Shown piece by piece: positions 8,817-17,617 of a stretch of 64,000 bases of DNA. The DNA comes from JBFXAF01 sp050184585. Its GTDB lineage: Bacteria > Pseudomonadota > Alphaproteobacteria > Rhizobiales > Rhizobiaceae. Location of the stretch: NCBI GenBank assembly GCA_050184585.1, contig JBFXAF010000002.1, forward strand, positions 62,001-126,000, in the 5' to 3' direction. The position numbers and the translations under genes are program-made. The notes below the pieces were generated by a model. That model saw nothing but the letters and a program-made list of their open reading frames with translations. It ran no database searches and was not told where the DNA came from. Numbering within the stretch: position 1 is the stretch's first letter; the number at the start of each line of letters is the position of its first letter.

Positions 8817-11800
8817 CTACCACCTGAACCCGACCTTGGCCTGCGCGCCGAAGCTGGTCACGTTCTTCGAGAACTCGCCGGTTGCCGTGAGTTTCGCCGT
8901 GACGCTGCCGAAGGCGGCTTCCACACCCGCCTCGAGGAGCGCGGCGTGCCTTGCCGGCTGCGCGCCGTTGATAGTGAAGCTCGCGCCGGGCAGCGCCTGG
9001 AAGGCGGCGGTGACCGTGCGGGCGCTGTCGGCGTTCCACACCCAGGCGGCGCGGCTGGTGAGCCTGGCGTTCGAGCCGAGCGCGATCGCCGTGCGCGCGC
9101 CGAGCTCGGTGCGGATCGCCGTCTCGGTCTGCGATGCGTAGGCCAGCGCGAAGGGACCGCCCGCCGCCGAGGTTTCGGTGTAGGCCGGCAGCCGATAGGC
9201 GGTGGCTTCGGCGGCCGCGAACGGGGTCAGCGCCACGCCGCCGAGGTTGACGCGGTAGCCGGCCTCCAGCCGACCCCCGAAAGTCTGCGCGCCGAAGCGG
9301 GCCGACAGCGTATCGCCCGGCACGGCGCGGCTGGTGCGCGTCGCGTGATAGCCATAGGCGAGCGCCGCCGTGACATAGCCGTCGCCGAAATACCCCGTGC
9401 CGTGGAGGCCGGCGTTGAAGCTGGTCGCATTGCCCGAGCCGAGCCCGCCGGCCAGCGAGAAGGATGTGCCCGCGCCGCCGAGCGCGAGGCCGATCCTACC
9501 GCCGTCGAAGTTCCGGGTGATGCCCGACGCGAGGCCCCAGGTGCGGGCCGACAAATCGGCCGAGCCGACCGTCGCATTGCCGTCCACCTGCTCGCCGCCT
9601 CCATAGGCCGAACCCCACAGATGCCAGCGCGTGGCGAAGGCGTTGTCGACTGAATGCGACGAGGATAGCGCAAGGGCGTCGGCCGCCTTGGCAGCGGCGT
9701 CCTCGGCTTCGCCCGACAGCGCTGCGAGAGCCTTGAGCGACGACAATGGTCCCGTCTTCCAACGCGCCATGTCGGCACGCACGCCGGCATCGGCCGTGTA
9801 TTCCAGCGGATCGCCGGCGCTGCCGCCCGCGCCGCCAGAGCCCGCATCGCCGATGAGGTTCAGGAACTGGCTGGTGGCGCCCATGCCGCCGCCCATCGCG
9901 CCGGTCGAGACCTCGCCGGTGAGCTGGTTGATCTGGCCCGGAAGCAGGCCGACGAAGGCGCCCGGTATGCCGCCATTGGCGTCGAAGAAGCCGTTGATCG
10001 CGCCGGCAACCGCGCTCTGGTTGCCCGTCAGGCCGAGCAGCGGCGAGTAGATGTCGTCGATGATCAGGTAGACGTTGTTGGCGTCGTAGCGCAGGCTCTG
10101 CGTCATGCCGTGGGGAACGTTGCCGCTCTCGATCCCGGTGAACTCCGTGCCGCCCAGCCCGCCCTCGGCCGAGAGGATGGTGTGTTCCTTCTTCACGTAA
10201 TCGCCCGGCTCGTAGATCGTCACGACCTTCGCCCCGGACAGGTCCGCGTCGCCCGGTCCGCCGAGGCCGGCCACCACGTTCGTGCGATCGGCATCGGTCG
10301 GCGACACCTCCACCTCGTAGGTGGAGCCTGCCGCGAAGGTGAGGTTGTCCGTGACCGTGATCGTGCCGATCGAGTTGCCCGGAGCCAGCGTGCCGCCGGC
10401 GCCGACCATTGTCGAACCGACCGTGCCGCCGCCGGCAAGGAAGCCGCCAAGAACGTTCACACCGCCCGCGACACCGTTCACCACCAGGCCGCCCGCGTTG
10501 ACCGTCGACATGCTTCCCGCGATCGAACCGCCAGGTGCCACCTCGACAATGCCCTCGTCGATCGTCGTCGCGCCGGTGAAGGTATTCAGACCGGAAAGTG
10601 TCAGCATGCCCAGGCCGGTCTTGGTCAGCGACAACGTGCCTGTGCCGTTGGAGAGGCCGCCCGAAAACAAGAAGGACGTTCCATCGCCCCCCACGGACAA
10701 CGTGACACTGCCGCCGCCGGCAGCGACGGTGCCCGCTCCAGCCAGCGAACCGATGGTCTCGTCACCCTGCAGGTTGAATGTGCCATCGACTGAGACGGCG
10801 GCGCTCGCCGACAGCGCACCGCCGCCGGTGGTCAACGTGCCCTCGACCGTGACGAGATCCGACAGCGCGCTGCCCCCGCCATTCACCAGAAGTGTGCCGG
10901 TTCCCGCGACCGTGATGCTTCTCGCGCCGGTGATGCTTCCGGTGACCGTCGTGATGCCGGTCTGAACCGTGACAGCGCCCGGACCGTCGAGATCGCCGGC
11001 GATCGTGCCACCGGAAAGCGTCTGAGCGCCGGCCGACGTGACCGTCGTGCCGGCGGCGATTGTCGCGCCGCCCGACTGCGAGAACGTCGCCGCAATGATG
11101 TCGACCGTCCCGCCCGTCGTGCCGTCCGTCTGGATGAACGCGCCTGTGGTCGTCACCGATCCGGTTCCGTTGATGGCGCCGCCGGTCTGCGTCAGGGAGG
11201 TGAGGCCGGTGAACGTGCCGTTCACAGTCAGCGTTGCATCGGTCTGGAAGGTCGAGTCCGAGGTGAGGCTGTCGGTCACCGTGAAGGTGCCGCCGCTGCT
11301 GGTAACCGATCCGCTGATCGAGCCCTCGGCGTTGAAGGAACCGCCCAGATGGCTGATCCCTCCGGAAACGTTCCCGGTGCTGGTGTAGGTGCCGGCGTTC
11401 AGGGTGACGCCGCTCTCGGTTGTGCCGCTGTTGGTGAAGGTTCCACCGTTGACGATGGCTCCGCCCTGTACCGTGCCGGAGTTTTCGACGGCGCCGGCAT
11501 TCAGGGTGACGGGGCCGGTCACGAGATTGGTGTTGCTCAGCGTGCCGGCATTCACCGTCGTCATGCCCGTGTAGGTGTTCGCTCCGGATAGCACCAGCGT
11601 GCCGGTCCCGGCCTTGGTGATTCCAAGCCCGGCGCCGTCCTGGCCGATGTTGCCCGACAGCGTCAGTTCGTCCGTGCCGTCGACGGTGATCGTGCTGGCC
11701 GCGCCCAGCGCAATGTTACCCGCGAGGCTGGACGTGCCGGTCCCCGTCAATGCGTTGCCGCCGCCGAGCCGGACGAACTCCGCACCGATCGCGACGCCCG

Positions 11801-13604
11801 CAATTGTCAGGTTGCCGCCGTTGCTGACTGTCGTGCCGCCGTTTGTCGAACCCAATGCCCCCGCACTCGCCGCGATCAGCGTGCCCCCGTTCACGCCGAT
11901 AGACCCGTCGAAGGTATTGGCGCCTGAGAAAGTCTGCGTTCCACCATTCAGATCAACGCCGCCCGTACCCGAAATCGTGCCGCTGAAGTCCGTTGAGCCG
12001 TTGGTGATTGACAGCCTGCGCGTACCGAGGTCGACAGCGCCCGCACCGGAAAGCGTGGCGATCGATGCGGTCGAGGTCACCCCGGCGATGCTGAAGTTGG
12101 CGCCTGCCGAGACCGCAACTTCGCTCGAATCCGCGATGCTGCCCGCGCCGGAGAGCGCCAGCGTGCCGCCGGTTACCCTCGTTTCCCCGGCATAGGTGTT
12201 GGCGGCGCTCAGCGTCCAGGTTCCCGCGCCCTCTTTCACCAGGTCCCCGCCGCCGGAGATGACGCCGGACACGGCGCCGTTTCCGGCCCCGCCGAGCGCC
12301 AGGTCGAAGCCGTTGTTGGCAACGGTATTCGACAGGGTCAGCAGGCCGGAATCCGAGTTGACGTACGAATTGTCGGCGAGCGTGATGGCGCCCGCATAGC
12401 TGTTGCTGCCGCTTATGTTGCGCAGAGCACCTGCCCCGCCTTCTCCCGTGCCCGCCAGGCTGAGTGCCTCGGCGCCGACGGCTATGCCGCCCTGAAGGGC
12501 AAGCGTTGCGCCTGATTGGACGGTTGTCCCGCTTATCGTCGAGCCAAGCCCCGTGGCATGTTGTACGTTCAGTATGCCGGCGCTGATCGTCGTTGCGCCG
12601 GTGTAGGTGTTGCCCGCGCTGAGCGTCCAGGTTCCCAAGCCATCCTTCACCAGCGCACCGCCGCCGGAAATGACGCCGCTAACGCCGCCGTTACCCGCGC
12701 CGCCCAGCGTCAGGGCAAAGCCGCCATTGTCGATCGCGCCGGATACCGTCAGCAAACCCGAATCGGAATTGACGCGTGACGCCGCGGCGAGCGTGATCTC
12801 CCCGCCGTAGCTGTTGTTGCCGCTGATGTTGCGCAGCGCGCCCACGCCGCCGTCTCCCGTGCCTGCCAGGCTGAGCGCCTCGGCGCCGACGGCGATGCCG
12901 CCCTGGAGGGAGAGGGTGGCGCCCGCCTCGACGGTCGTCCCGGCGGCGGTCGACCCCAGGCCGGCGTCATCGCGGATGTTCAGCGTCCCAGCGCTGACGA
13001 CCGTGACCCCGGTATAGCTGTTGTTGCGGACCAGGATCGCCGTGCCGCCTCCAGTCTTGGTGAGGCTGCCGGCTCCAACAATGGGGGCATCCGACTGGAA
13101 GGCGCGCACGACGTTCAGGACGGTGTTCGAGTTGAGCGTGATCGTGATGTCGCTAGCAAAGACGAGCGGGCTCGCCTGATGGACATTGATGTCCGCCGTC
13201 CCGTCCCCGTCCTCGAAGATGAGTTCCCCGCCAAAAGTATGGCCACTGAAATTGAAGCCGCCTGTCGCCTGATTGGAGATGAGGTTGAGTTCTCCCATCG
13301 TGAACGTGCCGGCAACGAAATTGCCGCCGCCGATGTCGATATCGAGCCCGACGTTGTAGGTGCTTGCGGTATTGTGGTTGAAAGTTACAACTGCGCCGAC
13401 CGAGTTGGGATGTGTCCCCGGCGTCCAACTGACGTCGTCTTCCCAGTGTCCATTCGTCTGCCCGTTCCAGGATTGGGCCTTCACCGAAATCACCGTGAGC
13501 GGCAGCGCGCCGATTGCGAGCGCCAGACTGACGCCGACGAGGGCCGTCCCGGCCTCGAGCGTCCGAAAGCGTCGGCTCCGGTCGTCGTCTCGATGTTTCT
13601 GCAA
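8817..13604 (-). CDS. Type V autotransporter with autotransporter-associated beta-strand repeats
   Basis: A 1595-residue secreted/surface protein. The N-terminus has a basic stretch and hydrophobic signal segment ending near VKAQ (about residues 40-44). The passenger is a long Gly/Thr/Ser/Asn-rich beta-helix with many PATR-type units (GxGxLTKTGxGTLxLSGxNTYTGxTTxxxGTL). Two adjacent units of 137 residues (411 bp) are nearly identical. The C-terminal 270 or so residues (about 1325-1595) are the outer-membrane barrel and end with an aromatic residue (KVGFRW), as the Bam complex requires. The start is TTG at 13604 with AGGAGGGG upstream. Probably an adhesin; no protease or lipase motif was seen. 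Confidence 0.9.
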   Translation of the reverse strand: MQKHRDDDRSRRFRTLEAGTALVGVSLALAIGALPLTVISVKAQSWNGQTNGHWEDDVSWTPGTHPNSVGAVVTFNHNTASTYNVGLDIDIGGGNFVAGTFTMGELNLISNQATGGFNFSGHTFGGELIFEDGDGTADINVHQASPLVFASDITITLNSNTVLNVVRAFQSDAPIVGAGSLTKTGGGTAILVRNNSYTGVTVVSAGTLNIRDDAGLGSTAAGTTVEAGATLSLQGGIAVGAEALSLAGTGDGGVGALRNISGNNSYGGEITLAAASRVNSDSGLLTVSGAIDNGGFALTLGGAGNGGVSGVISGGGALVKDGLGTWTLSAGNTYTGATTISAGILNVQHATGLGSTISGTTVQSGATLALQGGIAVGAEALSLAGTGEGGAGALRNISGSNSYAGAITLADNSYVNSDSGLLTLSNTVANNGFDLALGGAGNGAVSGVISGGGDLVKEGAGTWTLSAANTYAGETRVTGGTLALSGAGSIADSSEVAVSAGANFSIAGVTSTASIATLSGAGAVDLGTRRLSITNGSTDFSGTISGTGGVDLNGGTQTFSGANTFDGSIGVNGGTLIAASAGALGSTNGGTTVSNGGNLTIAGVAIGAEFVRLGGGNALTGTGTSSLAGNIALGAASTITVDGTDELTLSGNIGQDGAGLGITKAGTGTLVLSGANTYTGMTTVNAGTLSNTNLVTGPVTLNAGAVENSGTVQGGAIVNGGTFTNSGTTESGVTLNAGTYTSTGNVSGGISHLGGSFNAEGSISGSVTSSGGTFTVTDSLTSDSTFQTDATLTVNGTFTGLTSLTQTGGAINGTGSVTTTGAFIQTDGTTGGTVDIIAATFSQSGGATIAAGTTVTSAGAQTLSGGTIAGDLDGPGAVTVQTGITTVTGSITGARSITVAGTGTLLVNGGGSALSDLVTVEGTLTTGGGALSASAAVSVDGTFNLQGDETIGSLAGAGTVAAGGGSVTLSVGGDGTSFLFSGGLSNGTGTLSLTKTGLGMLTLSGLNTFTGATTIDEGIVEVAPGGSIAGSMSTVNAGGLVVNGVAGGVNVLGGFLAGGGTVGSTMVGAGGTLAPGNSIGTITVTDNLTFAAGSTYEVEVSPTDADRTNVVAGLGGPGDADLSGAKVVTIYEPGDYVKKEHTILSAEGGLGGTEFTGIESGNVPHGMTQSLRYDANNVYLIIDDIYSPLLGLTGNQSAVAGAINGFFDANGGIPGAFVGLLPGQINQLTGEVSTGAMGGGMGATSQFLNLIGDAGSGGAGGSAGDPLEYTADAGVRADMARWKTGPLSSLKALAALSGEAEDAAAKAADALALSSSHSVDNAFATRWHLWGSAYGGGEQVDGNATVGSADLSARTWGLASGITRNFDGGRIGLALGGAGTSFSLAGGLGSGNATSFNAGLHGTGYFGDGYVTAALAYGYHATRTSRAVPGDTLSARFGAQTFGGRLEAGYRVNLGGVALTPFAAAEATAYRLPAYTETSAAGGPFALAYASQTETAIRTELGARTAIALGSNARLTSRAAWVWNADSARTVTAAFQALPGASFTINGAQPARHAALLEAGVEAAFGSVTAKLTATGEFSKNVTSFGAQAKVGFRW
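12209..13000 (-). repeat. Direct repeats of 411 bp within the autotransporter passenger
   Basis: The block beginning at 12831 (encoding GALRNISGNNSYGG and what follows it) recurs at 12420 with a few substitutions, a period of 411 bases or 137 codons. The flanking GGIAVGAEALSLAGTG and TWTLSA segments also recur at this spacing. Both copies stay in frame. This suggests a recent internal duplication and a possible site of length variation. Outer bounds are approximate. Confidence 0.72.
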
Positions 13605-13996
13605 GGCCCACCCCTCCTGCAGGTTTCTGAATCAATGAACCTTGATCGCACCGGTTGTACCGGATTGAAACCTCACGTTGGAAGATTTGCACGATGTTTC
13701 TCGCAGATGTTGCAGTCGGGACACATGACCCATGTGGGCTGGGTGAAGCTGGCGAGTCATATTGGCTGCTTCTGACAGCGCGGCACAGGCGAAGCTTCGA
13801 CGATCGACGAATGCCGTCATTGCCTGCGTCGCTGCCACGAACCCCGCCGCCTCGCCCTTGCCCTCGGTCAAATCCCGTGTTTCGATGTCATCATGGCCCC
13901 GAACGGCCTTGAGAGCCGTCGCGGCCGCGCGACGGCCGCGGGCCGGCCGCCGCTCATGAAAACCCTTGGGGGAAACGTGAGAGGAGGCCGAACATC
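13605..13996. other. Intergenic region between divergent autotransporter and EF-G-like genes
   Basis: 392 bases without a credible gene. Close to the autotransporter is its ribosome site (AGGAGGGG). A GC-rich hairpin, CCGTCGC (13916-13922) with GCGACGG (13929-13935), lies nearer the EF-G-like gene but has no T-run. Short open frames here have no ribosome sites. No clear promoter was found for either gene. Confidence 0.5.
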
Positions 13997-16048
13997 ATGG
14001 GAAAACGCGCCGGAGGGAGACTAGCGGGACCGAAATGCATCGCCATTGTCGGTCCCTTCGCCAGCGGCAAGACGACACTTCTCGAGGCGATCCTCGCCCG
14101 AACCGGCGCCGTTCCGCGCCAGAACACGGTCGCGTCCGGCTCGACGGTCGGCGACCATTCCCCCGAAGCCCGCGCCCACCAGATGAGCGTGGAGGCGACC
14201 GTCGCCACCACCGAATTCATGGGCGACAGCCTGACCTTCATCGACTGCCCCGGCTCGGTCGAATTCGCCTTCGAGTCCGATCCCGTGCTCGCCGCCTGCG
14301 ATGCGGCGATCGTGGTCGCCGAGGCGGATGAAAAGAAGATTCCCGCGCTCCAGCTCATCATGCGCAAGCTGGACGAGGCCGGTGTGCCGCGCATCCTGTT
14401 CCTCAACAAGATCGACCGCACCGAAGGCGGCGTGCGCGATGTGCTCAAGCTCCTGCAGCCCGCATCGAGCACGCGGCTACTGTTGAGGCAGATCCCGCTG
14501 CGCAAAGACGGCGCCGTCGTCGGCTCGATCGACCTGGCGCTGGAGCGGGCCTACATCTGGCGCGAATTCGCCACCAGCGAGATCGCCGAGATTCCCTCGG
14601 ATGAGAAAGCGCGCGAACTGGAAGCCCGCTTCTCCATGCTGGAGACGCTGGCCGACCATGACGACCACCTCATGGAGCAGCTTCTCGAGGAAATCGATCC
14701 GCCACGCGACGAGGTTTTCGATGACCTCGCAGCCGACCTTCGCGAAGGCAGCGTCACGCCGGTGCTGATCGGCACGGCCGAGAAGGGCAACGGCGTGCTC
14801 CGCCTCCTGAAGGCGATCCGCCACGACGCGCCGGATGTGACCGCGACCCGCAAGCGCCTCGGCGTTCCCGACGGCGACGCTTTCGTCGGGCAGGTCATGA
14901 AGACCGTCCATACCTCCCATGGCGGGAAACTGTCGCTCACCCGCATTCTCTCCGGATCCATCGTCGACGGGTCCGAGGTCGCGCTGCCGGATGGTCGCGC
15001 CGGCAAGGTTTCCGGCATGTACAGGATGCTCGGCAAGGATCAGACGAAGATAGCGTCTGCGGCCGTCGGCGATACCGTCGCGCTTGGCAAGGTGGACGAC
15101 GCCAGGACCGGCGATGCCGTCGTGGCGAAGAAGGCAACCGCCGCGCAGATCGCCCAGTTCACCCCGCCGGAACCCGTTTTCTCGATCGCCTTGCGGCCCA
15201 AGGAACGCAAGGACGAGGTCAAGCTCTCGGCAGCGCTGCACCGCATGGCCGACGAGGATCCCTCGCTTCGCCTCAGCCACAATCAGGATACCGGCGAGAC
15301 GATCGTCTCCGGTCATGGCGAGATGCACCTGCGCGTGGTCGTCGAACGCCTGGAAGGCCGCAACCAGATCCCGGTCGACAGCCATGCACCTGCGATTCCC
15401 TACCGGGAGACGATTCGCAAGGCGGTCTCCCAGAGGGGCCGGCACAAGAAGCAGTCCGGCGGCCACGGCCAGTTCGGCGACGTCGTCCTCGACATCAAGC
15501 CGCTGCCTCGCGGCTCGGGCTTCCAGTTCACCGAAACGATCACGGGCGGCGTCGTTCCGCGCCAGTACATCCCCTCGGTCGAGGCCGGCGTGCGCGACTA
15601 TCTGAAGTCCGGCCCCCTGGGATTCCCGGTGGTGGACTTCGCCGTCAACCTGTCGGACGGCTCCTATCACACCGTCGATTCCTCGGACATGGCGTTCCAG
15701 ATGGCGGCGAAGCTGGCGATGAAGGAAGGCATGGCGGCTTGCTCGCCGGTGCTTCTCGAACCGGTCATGAAGGTGGAGGTGGCGACTCCGTCGGAGCACA
15801 CCGCCCGCATCACCGGAATCGTACCGCAGCGGCGCGGCCAGATCCTCGGTTTCGACGCCCGGCCCGGTTGGCCTGGCTGGGACATCGTCGAGGCGATGAT
15901 GCCGCAGTCCGAGATCGGCAACCTGATCGTCGAGCTCCGTTCGGCGACCGCGGGCGTGGCGAGCTATACGGCCCGCTTCGACCACATGGCCGATCTGACC
16001 GGACGATTGGCTGACGACGTCATGAGCGAGGCCGGCAAGGCGGCGTGA
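13997..16048 (+). CDS. Elongation factor G-like GTPase (FusA paralogue)
   Basis: 683 residues with the EF-G domain order: G domain, domain II, III, IV (HKKQSGGHGQFGDV segment) and C-terminal domain V. The P-loop GPFASGKT is at 19-26 and NKID at 137-140. The G3 motif reads DCPGSVEF (83-90) where translational EF-G has DTPGHVDF, so the GTPase-activating His is a Ser at position 87. The canonical RGITI switch I is also replaced (AHQMSVEATVATTEF). It is not in an str operon. Likely one of the accessory EF-G2-type proteins of unknown function rather than the housekeeping translocase. Confidence 0.87.
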   Translation: MGKRAGGRLAGPKCIAIVGPFASGKTTLLEAILARTGAVPRQNTVASGSTVGDHSPEARAHQMSVEATVATTEFMGDSLTFIDCPGSVEFAFESDPVLAACDAAIVVAEADEKKIPALQLIMRKLDEAGVPRILFLNKIDRTEGGVRDVLKLLQPASSTRLLLRQIPLRKDGAVVGSIDLALERAYIWREFATSEIAEIPSDEKARELEARFSMLETLADHDDHLMEQLLEEIDPPRDEVFDDLAADLREGSVTPVLIGTAEKGNGVLRLLKAIRHDAPDVTATRKRLGVPDGDAFVGQVMKTVHTSHGGKLSLTRILSGSIVDGSEVALPDGRAGKVSGMYRMLGKDQTKIASAAVGDTVALGKVDDARTGDAVVAKKATAAQIAQFTPPEPVFSIALRPKERKDEVKLSAALHRMADEDPSLRLSHNQDTGETIVSGHGEMHLRVVVERLEGRNQIPVDSHAPAIPYRETIRKAVSQRGRHKKQSGGHGQFGDVVLDIKPLPRGSGFQFTETITGGVVPRQYIPSVEAGVRDYLKSGPLGFPVVDFAVNLSDGSYHTVDSSDMAFQMAAKLAMKEGMAACSPVLLEPVMKVEVATPSEHTARITGIVPQRRGQILGFDARPGWPGWDIVEAMMPQSEIGNLIVELRSATAGVASYTARFDHMADLTGRLADDVMSEAGKAA

Positions 16049-16101
16049 GCAGGATATTTCTGCCGCCGTGTAACGTCAGCCGGATTGAACGCGAATGTGA
16101 T

Positions 16102-16126
16102 GACGGGCGGATTGAAGCCGCCCGTC
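16102..16126. other. Perfect hairpin upstream of msrP
   Basis: Arms GACGGGCGG (16102-16110) and CCGCCCGTC (16118-16126) with a 7-base loop. It follows the EF-G-like gene by about 55 bases and precedes msrP; a CTATAG -10-like word begins at 16131. It may end the upstream transcript or lie in the msrP control region. No T-run follows, so intrinsic termination is uncertain. Confidence 0.4.
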
Positions 16127-16169
16127 CGGACTATAGTTTCAACACCGACCGCCGCGGGGAGAACCGATC

Positions 16170-17135
16170 ATGCCGTACGTCCACAGGCGTCCACGCTGGT
16201 CGATCCCGGAAAACCGGGCGACACCGGAAGACGTGTTCCTGAACCGCCGCACGGTGCTGGCCGGTTTCGGCCTGGGCGCCGTATCCCTGGGGTCAATGCT
16301 TTCGGGCCACGCCCGAGCGCAGGACTCCGACCCGACCGCCGATCTCTACCCCGCGCCGAAGAACGAGCGCTTCGTCCTCGACCGCTCGCTGACGCCGGAA
16401 GAAATCAACCTCAACTACAACAACTTCTACGAGTACGGCACCTGGAAGCAGATCGGTGACGCGGCGCAGGCGCTTCGCACGCGACCCTGGGAGGTCGCGA
16501 TCGGCGGCATGGTGGAAGAGCCGAAGACGGTCGCCATCGACGACCTGATCCGCGCCTTCCCGATCGAGACCCGGCTCTACAGACACCGCTGCGTCGAGGC
16601 ATGGTCGATGACAATCCCGTGGGCCGGCTTCCCGCTGAAGGCGCTTGTCGAATGGGCGCGCCCTCTTGCCTCGGCCAGGTATTTGCGCTTCGAGACGTTC
16701 CTCGACCCCGACATGGCGCCCGGCCAAAACAGCTTCCTCTACCCATGGCCCTATGTCGAAGGCCTCACGATCGCCGAAGCCACCAACGATCTCGCCTTCA
16801 TGGTGACAGGCGCCTACGACAAGCCTCTGGCCAAGCAGTTCGGTGCGCCGATCCGTCTCGCCCTCCCGTGGAAATACGGGTTCAAGTCGATCAAGTCGGT
16901 GGTCAAGATCGACTTCGTCGACGAACAGCCCGTGGGGCTGTGGGAAGCGTTGCAGCCGAGCGAGTACGGCTTCTGGGCAAACGTCAATCCAGAAGTGTCG
17001 CATCCTCGCTGGAGCCAGGCGCGCGAGCGCATCCTCCACACCGGCGAGATGGTGCCGACCATGCTGTTCAACGGATATGCGGAAGAGGTGGCGGGGCTTT
17101 ACGAAGGCATGGACCCGGCGAAACTCTACATGTGA
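16170..17135 (+). CDS. msrP: Protein-methionine-sulfoxide reductase catalytic subunit (molybdopterin, periplasmic)
   Basis: Reduces oxidised methionine residues in periplasmic proteins using a molybdenum cofactor. A Tat signal (NRRTVLAGFGLGAVSL, RR at 26-27) ends near HARAQ at about 51. The Mo-ligating cysteine is Cys141 in YRHRCVEAWSM. The 321-residue length and sulfite-oxidase-fold motifs (GAPIRLALPWKYGFKSIK) fit MsrP/YedY. Its usual haem-membrane partner MsrQ is not adjacent: the next 700 bases hold only a small RNA and then lsrB. Electrons must come from an msrQ elsewhere or another donor. Confidence 0.93.
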   Translation: MPYVHRRPRWSIPENRATPEDVFLNRRTVLAGFGLGAVSLGSMLSGHARAQDSDPTADLYPAPKNERFVLDRSLTPEEINLNYNNFYEYGTWKQIGDAAQALRTRPWEVAIGGMVEEPKTVAIDDLIRAFPIETRLYRHRCVEAWSMTIPWAGFPLKALVEWARPLASARYLRFETFLDPDMAPGQNSFLYPWPYVEGLTIAEATNDLAFMVTGAYDKPLAKQFGAPIRLALPWKYGFKSIKSVVKIDFVDEQPVGLWEALQPSEYGFWANVNPEVSHPRWSQARERILHTGEMVPTMLFNGYAEEVAGLYEGMDPAKLYM

Positions 17136-17155
17136 TCGCCGTCATGTGATCGCCG
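17129..17155. repeat. Tandem 14-bp duplication at the msrP stop codon
   Basis: CATGTGATCGCCG occurs at 17129-17141 and again at 17143-17155 (period 14). The msrP stop TGA lies in the first copy. This looks like a replication-slippage duplication with no effect on the coding sequence. Confidence 0.6.
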
Positions 17156-17435
17156 CGGAGAACAGGAGCGGCGCCCGGGGGGTGGTCCGGACGCCGCCTG
17201 CGCGGGTCCGCTCCGATGCCGGAACGGCAGGTCCGCCGCCTGATGGCCGGAGGGAGGAACCGGCAATCGAGAAAATGCCGGACGCGGCGGTTGCCTAAGC
17301 CCGACTCGGAAGAGATGCCCCCATCCCCTCATTGTCGCGCCGCGTCCTTGCCGACAGTTAGGATTCGCCCGTTCCGGGCGAAAGGTTACCAGAGGTTACA
17401 TGTCACCGTAACGTCGGCTGCACTGGCGTCTAGAA
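17136..17435. other. Non-coding stretch between msrP and the AbcR-like sRNA
   Basis: About 300 bases of GC-rich sequence with no open frame that has a ribosome site. No terminator with a T-run was found after msrP. Nothing further recognised. Confidence 0.4.
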
Positions 17436-17551
17436 AACAAAAAAGCCGGATCGAAACGATCCGGCTGAGTTTGAATGGAAGTGCCCGTTAAGGCTAACCT
17501 CCAGAGGGGAACACTTCCGCGCGCAAATGGGAGGAGAACGCGCCCGGAAGT
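17436..17551 (-). ncRNA. abcR: AbcR-like (alpha-r15 family) Hfq-dependent small RNA
   Basis: Predicted transcript of about 115 nt. From its 5' end: a long hairpin (arms 17512-17524 and 17539-17552) whose loop shows CTCCTCCCA, an anti-Shine-Dalgarno motif; a second CCCCTC/GGAGG segment (about 17499-17510); an AU-richer linker; and a perfect terminator stem (17444-17466) with a U-run. AbcR RNAs of rhizobia, Agrobacterium and Brucella have this architecture, repress ABC-transporter mRNAs, and lie beside the lsrB/vtlR gene, as here. Only one copy is seen; other genera often have two in tandem. Family assignment is by structure, motif and synteny without a covariance-model search. Confidence 0.78.
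17444..17466 (-). terminator. Intrinsic terminator of the AbcR-like sRNA
   Basis: Perfect 10-bp stem AGCCGGATCG / CGATCCGGCT with an AAA loop as written on the plus strand. Read on the minus strand it is followed by TTTTTTGTTTTC. It is Rho-independent and directed leftward, which fixes the 3' end of the sRNA near 17436. Confidence 0.92.
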
Positions 17552-17557
17552 GATCAA

Positions 17558-17586
17558 GATATGAGCCCGCGATGCCGGAATAACAA
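17558..17586 (-). promoter_or_regulatory. Sigma70-type promoter of the AbcR-like sRNA
   Basis: On the minus strand, TTGTTA (17586-17581), a 17-base spacer and CATATC (17563-17558). This places transcription start near 17551, exactly at the base of the first sRNA hairpin. Confidence 0.7.
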
Positions 17587-17594
17587 GCAGGTTC

Positions 17595-17617
17595 TTTTGC
17601 AACGCACCTATGCAAAA
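17595..17617. promoter_or_regulatory. Candidate LsrB/VtlR operator upstream of the sRNA promoter
   Basis: Perfect inverted repeat TTTTGCA (17595-17601) and TGCAAAA (17611-17617) separated by nine bases, which contains a LysR-type T-N11-A box. Its centre is about 55 bases upstream of the predicted sRNA start, a position typical for LysR activators. In Brucella, VtlR is known to activate abcR2 directly. That the adjacent LysR protein binds here is inference. Confidence 0.6.

Noticed and set aside
10110..12810. Several long plus-strand open frames opposite the autotransporter
   Set aside because: Pro/Val/Ala-rich translations reflect the complement of Gly/Thr repeats. No ribosome sites or domains.
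14477..15985. 502-codon open frame on the minus strand across the EF-G-like gene
   Set aside because: It is antisense to a protein with clear EF-G motifs; its own translation is His/Arg/Gly-rich without domains. A typical high-GC shadow frame.
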